A stretch of DNA of 64,000 bases from an uncultured delta proteobacterium (GTDB lineage Bacteria > Desulfobacterota > Desulfovibrionia > Desulfovibrionales > Desulfovibrionaceae), in NCBI GenBank assembly GCA_903835685.1, contig CAILNX010000064.1, positions 1 through 64,000 on the forward strand. Reading direction: 5' to 3'. A program made the position numbers and the translations under genes. This document shows, in pieces, positions 1 through 8,110 of the stretch; position 1 is the stretch's first letter; each line of letters begins with the position of its first letter. The notes below the pieces were generated by a model. That model was not told the origin of the DNA. It did no database searches and worked only from the letters and a program-made list of their open reading frames with translations.

Positions 1-528
1 ATTTTCGATATCTACTTGATGGCAACCTTAGTGGCGTTCTACATATCGGCATAATTCTTAGTGCTTTATGTCGATCATTTATATAACTTGACTTGTCGTT
101 TAATATCTTATGGTACTCGTCAATGTGATTATCATTTCTGCAACTATATTCCCAATTCCAGAAAATAATGAATTTGGTAAATTCAATTTTCATTGCTGCG
201 CTTGGCTGTGGCATGCCCGTCTCCTCTGTTTGGTCTTGTATGAGACTAGGATCAGGTCGGCAGGGAAACGGCTTTGGGTCGAAAACAATTTCAGCCTCAG
301 ATCCCAGAACTAACGAACCACTACGCCATCCAAAATTTTACTTACAAGGCAAGTCAAATGCTTCTGTGTGGTCATCCGGGTTCTTGTGGTCGCCTGACTT
401 CACCAACTCGGGCTGGTTGGCAAAAAAGCATTCCAGTTCAGAAAATTGGGAGGAATGAATCCTATAATAGCATCGCGTATGCACGTAATACTTGGGTAGT
501 TATTGACATACCCAGCTGATTAATAGGG
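1..528. other. AT-rich end of a genomic island, no supportable gene
   Basis: This stretch is clearly richer in A and T than the chromosome further right and ends just past the stop codon of the integrase. The open frames here are short, overlap each other on one strand, lack good ribosome binding sites and resemble no protein I know. I read it as non-coding or decayed island DNA. I see no second copy of the ssrA 3' end, so the far end of the island lies left of the window. Confidence 0.5.
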
Positions 529-1722
529 TCAAATTGAATTTGTTCCGATTCTTAATCCGTCTAAGTAATCTGCCCATGCTTGCATCATTTCCCGGCGCAA
601 GGGCAGAAACTCTGCGAAATTGTATGCAGCCCGTACGTTGTTCCGCTCGGCATGGGCAAGTTGGCGTTCGATGGCGTCACGATTCCAGCCCATTTCGTTC
701 AACATGGTGGAAGCGATGGACCGGAATCCATGACCGGTCATTTGCTCCTTGGAATACCCCAACCGGCGCAGAGCCGCGTTTACGGTATTCTCGCTCATGG
801 GACGTTGTCCAGTCCGTTCGCTGGGGAATACGTAGCGAGCGGAGCTCGTCAACGGGTGGAGTTCGTGAAGGGCGGCCAGGGATTGCCTAGATAGGGGCAC
901 GATATGTTGCGTCTTCATCTTCATCTTGTGGCCAGGGATGCGCCACTCGGTCGTGTCGAAATTGATTTCCGTCCATTCTGCATGGCGAAGCTCCCCGGGA
1001 CGCACGAAGGTGAGGGCGGCCATTTGCAAGGCGCAGCGGGTGACGATGCCCCCGGTGTAGCCGTCAACGGCCTGCAGGAGTTGGGCAACGTCTTTCGGAG
1101 CGGTCAGGGATGCATGGTGCTTTTCATTGGTGGGGGGGAGCGCCCCGCGTAGGTCGCCGGACGGATCGCGTTCGGCCCGGCCAGTAGCCACGGCGTACTT
1201 GAACACCTGGCCGCAAGCTTGCAAGAGGCGGTGGGCCATTTCCAACGCTCCCCGGCTTTCAATCCGGCGGGCTACGGCCAGCAATTCGGGAGCCGAAATC
1301 TCCTTGATCGGACATGCGCCTATCCACGGAAAGGCATTCAGTTCAAAGCGGCGCATGATTTGCCCTGCATGGCCTTCGGACCATCGGGGCTTGAACTTGT
1401 CGAACCACTCCCGGGCAACGGTCTCGAATGTATCCCCCTTGGCCTGGGTTTCAGCTTTCTCGTCTTTTCGTGCCTCGGCCGGGTCAATGCCTCTGGCCAG
1501 AAGTTTGCGGGCCTTATCGCGGCGCTCGCGGGCCTCGGCTAGGGGCGTTTCAGGATAGGTCCCGAGGGAAAGCCGTTTTTCTTTCCCTTGGTATCGGTAC
1601 TTCATCCGCCACCACTTTCCGCCGGTTGGTGATACCAACAGAAAGAGGCCTTTCTCGTCGAAAAGGGTATACTGGCTTTCTTTGGGTTTTGCGTTGCGGC
1701 AAGCGATGTTGGTCAGGGGCAT
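529..1722 (-). CDS. P4-type tyrosine recombinase (island integrase)
   Basis: A 397-residue site-specific recombinase that would insert and excise the island at the neighbouring tmRNA gene. The N-terminus has the DUF4102 arm-binding pattern of P4-like integrases (FDEKGLFLLVSPTGGKWW, then a YRYQGKEKRLSLGTYP segment). The C-terminal catalytic domain shows the first Arg in FVRPGELRHAEW, the HGFRS box and the LAHAERNNVRAAYN segment holding the last His and the nucleophilic Tyr. The frame is open further upstream, but I chose the ATG at 1722 because an AGGAG stands about 10 bases before it and the protein then begins like its family (MPLTNIACRNAKP). The gene points away from ssrA and ends in AT-rich island DNA. 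Confidence 0.93.
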   Translation of the reverse strand: MPLTNIACRNAKPKESQYTLFDEKGLFLLVSPTGGKWWRMKYRYQGKEKRLSLGTYPETPLAEARERRDKARKLLARGIDPAEARKDEKAETQAKGDTFETVAREWFDKFKPRWSEGHAGQIMRRFELNAFPWIGACPIKEISAPELLAVARRIESRGALEMAHRLLQACGQVFKYAVATGRAERDPSGDLRGALPPTNEKHHASLTAPKDVAQLLQAVDGYTGGIVTRCALQMAALTFVRPGELRHAEWTEINFDTTEWRIPGHKMKMKTQHIVPLSRQSLAALHELHPLTSSARYVFPSERTGQRPMSENTVNAALRRLGYSKEQMTGHGFRSIASTMLNEMGWNRDAIERQLAHAERNNVRAAYNFAEFLPLRREMMQAWADYLDGLRIGTNSI

Positions 1723-1782
1723 GGGTATCACTCTCCTCGGTTTTGCGGGTATCAGTCGGGAGTGATACCCGGAGTGATACCC
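1723..1782. promoter_or_regulatory. Four copies of a 9-bp motif upstream of the integrase
   Basis: GGGTATCAC lies directly against the integrase start at 1723-1731 and recurs at 1747-1755 with the last base changed. Its exact complement GTGATACCC follows at 1762-1770 and 1774-1782. The copies start 24, 15 and 12 bases apart, and the middle two form an inverted pair. Such arrays next to an integrase are usually arm-type integrase sites, excisionase sites or a repressor operator. Which of these applies here cannot be told from sequence. Confidence 0.5.
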
Positions 1783-1835
1783 GTTATTCGTGGATGTCTG
1801 AGGATGTGATAGGACCATTTTGGACAAATGGCAAC

Positions 1836-1862
1836 AAAAAACCCCGGTTTCCCGGGGCTTTC
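1836..1862 (-). terminator. Terminator of ssrA
   Basis: On the minus strand a GCCCCGG/CCGGGG stem with an AAA loop is followed by six T residues. It lies about 32 bases past the mature tmRNA 3' end and between that end and the integrase start, so it would stop ssrA transcription before the island. It is a textbook intrinsic terminator. Confidence 0.8.
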
Positions 1863-1894
1863 TGTACGTCTTTGGATGGGGTTGGACCTTAAGT

Positions 1895-1926
1895 TGGTGG
1901 AGGCGGGGGGAGTCGAACCCCCGTCC
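1895..1926. other. Probable island attachment site in the ssrA 3' end
   Basis: The last ~30 bases of tmRNA (T arm, acceptor strand and CCA) face the integrase, the usual position of an att core for tmRNA-targeting integrases. The exact core cannot be delimited because the second copy is outside the window. The tRNA-like domain is intact, so the island end restores the gene. Confidence 0.45.
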
Positions 1927-2248
1927 GAGAATGTTCCACACGAAGCGTCTACAGGTTTAGGACAGGTTTATTCTTGCCCGGTGACGAGTCCCTGTCCAGA
2001 CTTCCAACGGGCCAGCTCTCCTTTGTCTCGCCCGCGAGGCGAAGAGCAATCCTCGCAGGCCAACCCGATGGGGTTTGGCGCCCGAATCTAGCTTATCGGA
2101 TGTCTGCTAGGCGGACGTCGCTGCTCTAGGCAGCGAGTGCGTAATCGTAGTTGTTGGCAATTAAGCTTGTGCCGCTTTTTACGAGGCCAGCGGCGCCTCG
2201 ACCTGCAGCCTCGGCTTCAACGATCCCCGTCGAAACCGGTGCGCCCCC
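1895..2248 (-). ncRNA. ssrA: Transfer-messenger RNA (tmRNA)
   Basis: A 354-nt tmRNA that rescues stalled ribosomes and tags the released peptides. The 5' end GGGGGCG pairs with CGCCTCC before the ACCA end. The 5' part carries the conserved CGGTTTCGACGGGGAT segment, and the T arm has GGTTCGA. The tag reading frame encodes ANNYDYALAA followed by TAG, ending in the usual protease signal Leu-Ala-Ala. CCA is encoded. A promoter lies upstream and a strong hairpin downstream. The 3' end is the apparent insertion target of the neighbouring integrase. Confidence 0.97.
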
Positions 2249-2268
2249 GTTCAAAGATCGTTGTCTTC

Positions 2269-2296
2269 CTTATAACCACTCTCTGGGGTCTGGCAA
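2269..2296 (-). promoter_or_regulatory. ssrA promoter
   Basis: On the minus strand TTGCCA (2291-2296) and TATAAG (2269-2274) are separated by 16 bases, with a T-rich run just upstream of the -35 box. The -10 box is about 20 bases from the mature 5' end, which leaves room for a leader removed by RNase P. Confidence 0.6.
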
Positions 2297-2398
2297 GGAA
2301 AAAACCTTAAGATCAGTCTTTCCGGGCTTGCAAATCCTGATAGGATGGGGCATGCAGGAGAGCTTGAGCGACACGACCATTTTGACGAGGTGAAATCC

Positions 2399-2707
2399 AT
2401 GCCCCCGGCCTTAAATACCGAAGACCTGGCCCGTTCCATCAAGGCCATGAACAAGCAGATCGAGGTCACCGACCCGGTCCTGGCCGAGGCCGTGCTGCTC
2501 CTGAAAAAGGCCGAGGGGCTCAAACGGGAGCATTTCAGCCACATCACCCCCAAGACCTTCTCCGGTCTTCTGACCGGCAGCGAGATTGAAAAAGTCATGG
2601 ATCTCAAGAAGATCAGCGGTATTCTGCTTTTTTCCCTGTACAAGAACTACAAGTCCGACGAAGACGGAAGCGCCGCTTCGGGCGTTCGTCTGGTCCGTCT
2701 CGACTAG
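2399..2707 (+). CDS. Hypothetical protein
   Basis: A 102-residue, mostly helical soluble protein without signal peptide or membrane segment. It starts MPPALNTEDLARSIKAM and has many charged and Leu residues, with an SEIEKVMDLKKISGILLF stretch near the end. The ATG at 2399 is preceded by GAGGTG at good spacing; an earlier in-frame ATG at 2345 lacks a comparable site. It stands alone, divergent from ssrA. I do not recognise a family, and no function can be inferred from context. Confidence 0.7.
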   Translation: MPPALNTEDLARSIKAMNKQIEVTDPVLAEAVLLLKKAEGLKREHFSHITPKTFSGLLTGSEIEKVMDLKKISGILLFSLYKNYKSDEDGSAASGVRLVRLD

Positions 2708-2872
2708 CCTGTCCCCGCAGTCCCGGGCCTTGCAGCTCCACACCGCTGAATCATCCCTTTCTCACCGCGCTTAAACGCCCCAGGCAGCCTGAAAAGCGCC
2801 CCGGAGTCCGAGGCCCAGGCTGATTTCCTTGGCTCGCCCCTGTGGCGTTCGTCACAGAGGTATTCCGGCCGG

Positions 2873-3349
2873 TCATAGGCCGGGAATGAGCAGATCGAGC
2901 CGGACCTTGACCACCACCTTGCGCACGGGCTCGGGCGCGCCTTCCACCCAGCCGTGGGTCATGTGCGCGTCCTGGGGAAAATAGACCGCGAACTGTCCGG
3001 CGGACACCATGTAGCTTGAGGTGTAGCGCTCGGGGTGCTGGAAGAAGAGCACGTCCTTGATCGGGTCGTACTCGGTTCGGGGCGTGAGCTGGGCTGCGGC
3101 GTACCGGCCGTGGAGTTCCCGGCCCATTAAGGGGACCTGGATGTCCACGTAACGGTGGTGGGCCTCCAGCACGGCCGTGGCGTGGTCCTTGGTCTGGTAG
3201 CTGAAGAGGATGGCGTAGATGAGCCGGTCCTGGATGGGATACTCGCCGTCAGGCGCGTCCCGGGGCAGGGCGGCGGCAAAGGACAGGGCCGTTTCCCAGG
3301 CGGGCAGGCTGGCGTAGGTCGGCCAGTTCTCGAATTGATCCAGGATCAT
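2873..3349 (-). CDS. YhcH/YjgK/YiaL family protein
   Basis: A 158-residue protein that fits the YhcH/YjgK/YiaL family (DUF386), small cupin-fold proteins often linked to sugar or sialic-acid metabolism. Supporting motifs are the LEAHHRYVDIQVPLMG segment, the FFQHPERYTSSYMVSAGQFAVYFPQDAHM segment with likely metal-binding His and Glu residues, and a VRKVVVKVRLD strand near the end. The length is typical. An AGGAGG lies seven bases before the ATG. It is followed upstream by another minus-strand gene, which may share a transcript. The substrate is unknown. Confidence 0.85.
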   Translation of the reverse strand: MILDQFENWPTYASLPAWETALSFAAALPRDAPDGEYPIQDRLIYAILFSYQTKDHATAVLEAHHRYVDIQVPLMGRELHGRYAAAQLTPRTEYDPIKDVLFFQHPERYTSSYMVSAGQFAVYFPQDAHMTHGWVEGAPEPVRKVVVKVRLDLLIPGL

Positions 3350-3406
3350 GCATTCCTCCTGTGGTTGCGGGTGGTCGGGGGCAGAGGCGTCCAGGGGACG
3401 GATGGA

Positions 3407-3934
3407 TCAGGGCGATTCCTGGGCGATCAGGTCCGCCACCAGGCCGCCCTCGGTGAATACGTCTCGCAGCACGGCGAATGTCGCGGGGGCGCAGCAGGCC
3501 TGGTCCTTGGTCAACCGCTGGGCTGCGGTGTGCAGGCAGAGGTCGAACAAATTCTCCTGGCTCAAGCCCGGGTCAGCCTTGGCCCGGTCGGTTCGGGCCA
3601 TGTTCAGCAGTTCCTCGAAGACCGGCTTGTTGCCGAAGACCTGCTCGGAGCGAAAGACCAGCTCCCGTTCCAGGGCATGGCGCATGGCGATCCCGTGCCG
3701 CTCCTCCAGGCTGGCCAGTTCGTGGGCGCAGCGGGCCGCGATGGAGGTCATGTACAGGACGTTCTCGAAATGTTTCTGGTCCTGGCAAGCCGGGTCCTGG
3801 GCCTGGATCTCGGCCCAGAGACCGTCCTTGGCCCTGCTGACCACGTCGCAGGGGTGCTGGAAGACGTGTTTGACGAAACGGCTGGCGTTCTTCTTGAAAT
3901 AGAGCGATCTTTTCAGATTCTGGAAAAACTTCAT
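3407..3934 (-). CDS. Hypothetical protein
   Basis: A 175-residue predicted soluble helical protein, beginning MKFFQNLKRSLYFKKNASRF. The frame stays open upstream to 4099, but that extension is Pro/Arg/Gly-rich out-of-frame-like sequence. The ATG at 3934 has a GGAG seven bases before it. Several Cys and His residues occur but without a paired CxxC pattern. It lies 57 bases upstream of the YhcH-like gene in the same direction, so an operon is possible. I do not recognise the family. Confidence 0.65.
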   Translation of the reverse strand: MKFFQNLKRSLYFKKNASRFVKHVFQHPCDVVSRAKDGLWAEIQAQDPACQDQKHFENVLYMTSIAARCAHELASLEERHGIAMRHALERELVFRSEQVFGNKPVFEELLNMARTDRAKADPGLSQENLFDLCLHTAAQRLTKDQACCAPATFAVLRDVFTEGGLVADLIAQESP

Positions 3935-4245
3935 GCGCGGCTCCGGGTTGAGGGGTGCGCCTTGCGCCGGGCCGTTTACCGGGCGCGGCAGGGGAACGCG
4001 GTCAGGGGCGGGCTCCCAGAGGTCCCGTCCGGGGCTATGACCTCCTTTGCCGATCTTGGCAAGAGCCGGGCGGCTGGCCCGGACATCGGCCCCGGCCAAG
4101 GAGGCCGGGCCTGGACCCGGCCCTGGAAGTTCTGTTAGGGTGACTGGCGGGGTGACTCGGCAGCATGGGCCGGACGGCGTGCCCTTTCATATCCGGGACG
4201 CTGCCCAGCCCGAACGAAACCCGGTGTCCCGGAGGGGAGGTCTGT

Positions 4246-5178
4246 ATGGGCGGAAAAATCACCGTATTCGGCGCAGGCAACGTGGGTGGGGCTGTGACCC
4301 GGCGGCTCATCGAGCGCAAGCTCTGTCAGAAGGTCGTGCTGGTGGACAAGACCCCGGGCAAGTCCGAGGGCGTGGCCCTGGACATCCTGGAGGCCAGCCC
4401 CATCGACCTGCTCGAGCCGGTCTGCCTCTCGGGCGACGACCTGGAGCAGACCCGGGGTTCGGACATCGTGGTCATCACGGCCGGGGCTACCCGCAAGGAG
4501 GGCATGACCCGGGACGATCTGCTCAAGATCAATGCCGGGATCGTTTCCGAATGCGTGTCCAAGTCCGCGCGGTTCAGTCCCTACGCCTTCTACATCATCG
4601 TCAGCAATCCCTTGAACGTCATGTGCCAGGTGGCCATGCGCGCGGGTCAGCTCCCCAAGACCCGGGTCACCGGCATGGCCGGGATTCTGGACTCCTGCCG
4701 CTTCCAGTATTTCATCTCCAAGGAGCTGGGGGTCTCGGTGGAGAACGTCCAGGCCATGGTGCTCGGCGAGCATGGCGAGGATATGATCCCCATTCCCCGC
4801 TATTCCACGGTGGCCGGGGTCCCCCTGCCCGAGCTCATGTCCCGGGAGACCATCGATACCCTGGTCAGCCACACCCGGGACGGCGGGGCGGAGATCATCC
4901 GGCTCATGCAGACCAGCGCCTTTTACGCCCCGGCCTCGGCCGTGATCCAGATGGTCGCGGCCGTGGTCATGGACAAGAAGAAGATCCTGCCCTGCGCGGC
5001 CTATCTGTCCGGCGAGTACGGCATAAACGGGGCCTTCGTGGGCGTGCCGGTGAAGCTGGGGTCCAACGGGGTGGAGGAGATCATCCAGATCGAACTGACC
5101 GAGCCAGAGCGCGCGGCCCTGTCCGTGAGCGCGGAAAAGGTCAAGAAGCAGATGGAGATTCTGGGCCAGGCCTGCTGA
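4246..5178 (+). CDS. mdh: Malate dehydrogenase
   Basis: A 310-residue NAD-dependent dehydrogenase interconverting malate and oxaloacetate. The Rossmann start is TVFGAGNVGG (residues 6-15). The substrate loop reads GATRKEGMTRDDLL; Arg at the specificity position marks malate rather than lactate dehydrogenase. VSNPLN and the GEHGE box with the catalytic His are present. The chosen ATG follows GGAGGGGAGG; upstream ATGs lack such a site. It is a single-gene unit closed by a strong terminator. The last 67 bases recur with five changes at 5973-6039, so the 3' end has been duplicated or recombined. Confidence 0.95.
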   Translation: MGGKITVFGAGNVGGAVTRRLIERKLCQKVVLVDKTPGKSEGVALDILEASPIDLLEPVCLSGDDLEQTRGSDIVVITAGATRKEGMTRDDLLKINAGIVSECVSKSARFSPYAFYIIVSNPLNVMCQVAMRAGQLPKTRVTGMAGILDSCRFQYFISKELGVSVENVQAMVLGEHGEDMIPIPRYSTVAGVPLPELMSRETIDTLVSHTRDGGAEIIRLMQTSAFYAPASAVIQMVAAVVMDKKKILPCAAYLSGEYGINGAFVGVPVKLGSNGVEEIIQIELTEPERAALSVSAEKVKKQMEILGQAC

Positions 5179-5237
5179 TTGGGATCAGATCGGCGATTCC
5201 GGCCCTGACGTACGTGAACCCGAGCGTCGTTTGCACA

Positions 5238-5274
5238 AAGAAAAAGCCCCTGATCCGTCAGGGGCTTTTTCTTT
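5238..5274. terminator. Bidirectional terminator between mdh and a convergent gene
   Basis: AAAGAAAAAGCCCCTGA and its complement flank a four-base loop, giving a long GC-rich stem with A and T tracts on the two sides. It can stop mdh from the left and the gene at 5329-5760 from the right. Confidence 0.88.
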
Positions 5275-5328
5275 GCGTGGGAACGCGGTGTCTTGCTCCC
5301 CCTTCGCCCGGGGGGCAGTGCATCAGGA

Positions 5329-5760
5329 TTACGCGCGCGCCTGCGTGTCCCAACCCTGATTGAGGGCGATGTTGCCGTATTCATCCGTGCATTCTTCAAC
5401 CACCGGATGCCCGCAATAATGGGGGATCAGGGGCGTGGGATCAAACATAGCCGGAAGAAGGCCCAGGTCGGAAAGCGGCAGGCGCAATTTATGGTAAACC
5501 TGCATGAGAATGCAGGAAGCGCTGCGGTGCTGGTCCCTGGTCGGGACAACCCGCCCCGGGCCTTCAAGGAGGTAGAGGGTCCGCCGGGTTCGACAGGTTC
5601 CGGCCTGCAGGTCGAGATCAATGATCGTGTCGGAGTGGTAGACCAGGGAGCTTTCCTGCCCTGCCTGCGGCACCCGGTCCACGTAATCGCCAAACAGTAT
5701 CCAGAGATAGCGATCCGGGCCGCCGAATATCCACCAGTCGCGGAAAATGACCGTGTTCAT
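5329..5760 (-). CDS. Hypothetical protein
   Basis: A 143-residue soluble protein beginning MNTVIFRDWWIFGGPDRYL. It contains an LDLQAGTCRTRRTLYLLEG strand-rich segment and an IPHYCGHPVVEECTDEYGN segment near the end. The ATG at 5760 has AGGAA at seven bases; the longer reading to 5892 has no site. The gene sits exactly between mdh and the duplicated mdh end, which suggests it arrived with that rearrangement. I do not recognise the family. Confidence 0.6.
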   Translation of the reverse strand: MNTVIFRDWWIFGGPDRYLWILFGDYVDRVPQAGQESSLVYHSDTIIDLDLQAGTCRTRRTLYLLEGPGRVVPTRDQHRSASCILMQVYHKLRLPLSDLGLLPAMFDPTPLIPHYCGHPVVEECTDEYGNIALNQGWDTQARA

Positions 5761-5972
5761 GGAAATTCCTTTCACAAGCGCCGGGGGCCGAGCCGCATGT
5801 GGGAGTGTGCCGATATTTCGGAGCGGTGCAGAATCCGCCGGAACAAGGGAAGAAAATTCTCCTCCTGTTTCCGGGGCGGGAAGAAGCAACATCCGTGCCT
5901 TGCAGGACCCAGAAAAGATACGCCCTCAAGGCGGCCGGATTTCTCGGTCAAGCCCGGGACTGTGGCCAAGCT

Positions 5973-6038
5973 GCGGCCCTGTCCGCCAGCGCGGAAAAGG
6001 TCAAGAAGCAGATGGAGCTATTGGGCCAGGCCTGCTGA
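5973..6038 (+). pseudogene. Duplicated 3' end of mdh
   Basis: Bases 5973-6039 match 5113-5179 at 62 of 67 positions, including the TGA. The frame reads LSASAEKVKKQMELLGQAC against LSVSAEKVKKQMEILGQAC in mdh. Nothing upstream of 5973 matches the rest of the gene, so this is a remnant rather than a gene. The stretch from 5761 to 6120 holds no other feature I can support. Confidence 0.85.
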
Positions 6039-6120
6039 TCCGGGCGGGCTGCGGAACCGGCCACGGACGTGTGTGCCTATTTCCTGATGGCCCTTTGCTT
6101 GTATTCGTCGGTTGCCGGAG

Positions 6121-7044
6121 TCAGGCGAGTGGTTTTTTCGCGGTAAGGTAGGCATTGCGCTCGATGCTGGGGGATTGGCCAGCTTCGACGACTGGGCGGA
6201 AAATTTGCTCGAAGCATTGCCGCTCTTCCACAGTGAACTGCTCCGCGAGGATGACGTTGAGCGGAGGAGCCCAAGGGTGCGGGGAACAGCCGAGAAAGAC
6301 CTCCCAAGATGTGATGATGGAAGGGAGCACATCGATGTGGAGTTCCAAGTGGATCTCAGTAAATCCCGCATCCAGGGCGAAGCGAGGCAGATCACGCTCA
6401 GAGTAGTTGGCCAGCGGGCTCTGGGAAATTTTCTCCTCGGTGTCGGGAAATTGCGCGGCCTTCCAGCGATGCAGAAGAGGAGTGAAGCGGTCTTGGGAGT
6501 CAGGGGGGGCGTCGTCGAGGATGTTTTTTATGGCCATGGCCGCCAAGGCCTCGTCCCGCAGAATGGGTTCGACAAGGGAGATGCGGCCACCAGGCTTGAG
6601 AATGCGGTGGAATTCGCGCAGGGCGCCTCTCTTGTCGGGAACGTAGGCGAGAACCGCGCGGGTGGTGATCACATCGACGGAGGCGTCGTCAATGCCTTTG
6701 AGCTGTTCGGCGGAACACTCGAGAAACGTGCACTGCTGCCGGACTCCGCGTTGGATGGCCAGCTCCTCGGCGTGACGGAGCAGGGGAGCGGAGATGTCGG
6801 TGAGCAGGACGCGAAGCGATGGGCCGATGCGGTCTATGGCCCGGAAAGCAATGAGGCCGTCGCCCGCGCCGATGTCAGCGAGGGTCATGCCCGACGTGAG
6901 CCGAGCGCCGTCGAGAACATGATCGGCGTAGCCTTCGGTCATGGCGCGGACAACCTGGCCGTACTCGGGATCGTCGGCGTGGCGGCGGTGCAGAAGCCAA
7001 TCGGACCACAGGTCGACTTGGGGATCAGGGGGGGAACTCTTCAT
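6121..7044 (-). CDS. SAM-dependent class I methyltransferase
   Basis: A 307-residue methyltransferase of the UbiE/Coq5-like Rossmann type. Motif I is LADIGAGDGLIAF (about residues 55-67), followed by the acidic LTDIS strand, an LECSAEQL motif, VDVITTRAVLAYV, and the post-I segment RILKPGGRISLVEP. The C-terminal third is more variable and probably binds the acceptor, which I cannot name. The ATG at 7044 has only a weak AGG directly before it, so a slightly different start is possible. The gene stands alone between the mdh remnant and the next terminator. Confidence 0.85.
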   Translation of the reverse strand: MKSSPPDPQVDLWSDWLLHRRHADDPEYGQVVRAMTEGYADHVLDGARLTSGMTLADIGAGDGLIAFRAIDRIGPSLRVLLTDISAPLLRHAEELAIQRGVRQQCTFLECSAEQLKGIDDASVDVITTRAVLAYVPDKRGALREFHRILKPGGRISLVEPILRDEALAAMAIKNILDDAPPDSQDRFTPLLHRWKAAQFPDTEEKISQSPLANYSERDLPRFALDAGFTEIHLELHIDVLPSIITSWEVFLGCSPHPWAPPLNVILAEQFTVEERQCFEQIFRPVVEAGQSPSIERNAYLTAKKPLA

Positions 7045-7140
7045 CCTGACAGTGTCTCGCTTTTTGGGGTTCCTCCACCGTACATGCGAGGCGTCAAGAA
7101 TGAAAGGGCCTTACGACGAAGAGCCATTAGCCGCCCCAAC

Positions 7141-7170
7141 AAAAAAGGGCCACCCATTTCTGGATGACCC
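7141..7170 (-). terminator. Terminator of the gene at 7200-7637
   Basis: On the minus strand a ten-pair stem GGGTCATCCA/TGGGTGGCCC with a GAAA loop (two G-T pairs) is followed by six T residues. It starts 30 bases after the stop codon. Confidence 0.82.
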
Positions 7171-7199
7171 TGGGTCCTTCAAATCGGGCGATCACGTGT

Positions 7200-7637
7200 C
7201 TATGCGGACACCTTCACCTTGTCCTTGGTTGCCTGTTCGTTGAGGCTGGCCAGTTTGACATTCAAAAGTTTCACATTGTCGCCTTGGCTCGGATCATTTT
7301 CAGCCTGAAGCTTTTCCGCCTCAATTTTTGCCTTCACGTTGGTAATCTTGTTTTTGGTGTCTTGAAGGTCTGCGGTGGCAGCCTTTTGGGTGGCCTGCTG
7401 AGCCGGTTTCAGCCCGGCGCCCGAAATCGCCTTGGACGAAGCGTGGCCCTCTTTCTTGTCCCCCTCTCCCTTGGCCAGTTGCTTGCCCTTCTCAGAGATG
7501 GTGACGGTATCACCCTGGGAGTCTTGAGTCCCGGAGGTCTTATCCTGGACTGCATCCGCAGGGCTTGAGGATGAAGTCGCAGCCAGCCGGGGTTCTTGCT
7601 GCACAGGGGTACTGAGAAGGCCTGTTACCGAGTCCAT
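7200..7637 (-). CDS. Hypothetical protein with C-terminal coiled coil
   Basis: A 145-residue Ser/Ala/Lys/Gln-rich protein. The first half is low complexity and contains the DTVTISEKGKQL motif, seen in many small uncharacterised proteobacterial proteins. The second half (from about residue 85) is a charged heptad-like helix, TKNKITNVKAKIEAEKLQ, suggesting a coiled coil. It has no signal peptide. A perfect GGAGGT precedes the ATG. It forms a single-gene unit with its own terminator. Its function is unknown. Confidence 0.7.
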   Translation of the reverse strand: MDSVTGLLSTPVQQEPRLAATSSSSPADAVQDKTSGTQDSQGDTVTISEKGKQLAKGEGDKKEGHASSKAISGAGLKPAQQATQKAATADLQDTKNKITNVKAKIEAEKLQAENDPSQGDNVKLLNVKLASLNEQATKDKVKVSA

Positions 7638-7887
7638 GAAGGACCTCCGAGGAGTTTACATTTTGGGGACAATATCTGGAGCCCTCATGGAGCGGATGTT
7701 CTTTGCTGGCAATTTGTCTTATCGGCCCAAATCTGAAAAAGTTGAGAGCGGATCTCTGGAATTGCACACCAGCGTCCCACGGGATGAGACCCTGGGAATT
7801 TTGAGGGGGCCGGGAGGGGCGGAAAGCCATCCTGGTTTGCCCGGGGCTTCCCAAAAATGGGGGGCGATTGTAGGGCAGATCGGCCAA

Positions 7888-7923
7888 AAGAAAAAGCGAC
7901 CCAGGATAACTTCCTGGATCGCC
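7888..7923 (-). terminator. Terminator of the tRNA gene
   Basis: On the minus strand a ten-pair stem GCGATCCAGG/CCTGGGTCGC is followed by TTTTTC. It begins 11 bases past the tRNA 3' end. Confidence 0.82.
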
Positions 7924-7933
7924 TTACTTTTCG

Positions 7934-8010
7934 TGGTAGCGAGGGAGGGACTTGAACCCCCGACACTGCGGATATGAGCCGCATGCTCTAACCACCTGAG
8001 CTACCTCGCC
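7934..8010 (-). tRNA. tRNA-Met (anticodon CAT)
   Basis: A complete 77-nt cloverleaf. The acceptor stem GGCGAGG/CCTCGCT has a G-T closing pair, the D arm has AGCTCAGGTGGTTAGAGC, the anticodon stem TGCGG/CCGCA carries a CTCATAT loop, the T loop is GTTCAAG, and CCA is encoded. The anticodon is CAT. It lacks the initiator hallmarks (unpaired base 1, three GC pairs below the anticodon), so it is an elongator Met tRNA, or possibly the Ile tRNA whose C34 is modified to lysidine. Confidence 0.93.
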
Positions 8011-8037
8011 ACGGGTCCGCATGAAAGCGGAAACGGG

Positions 8038-8066
8038 CATATATATGCTTTCACAGGCCTTGGCAA
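8038..8066 (-). promoter_or_regulatory. tRNA promoter
   Basis: On the minus strand TTGCCA (8061-8066), a 17-base spacer and TATATG (8038-8043), preceded by TTTTTCC. The -35 region is the same as that of ssrA, and the boxes lie 28 bases from the mature tRNA. Confidence 0.65.
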
Positions 8067-8110
8067 GGAAAAATCCCGCTAAAAAACCCGATGGAATCCA
8101 GAGAGTTGCC

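Noticed and set aside
110-519. Three short overlapping frames at the left edge
   Set aside because: They have no ribosome sites, overlap each other and show no protein-like features.
4047-5363. 438-codon frame covering mdh in another frame
   Set aside because: It is a shadow of the GC-rich mdh gene, rich in Gly, Arg and Pro and without a start site.
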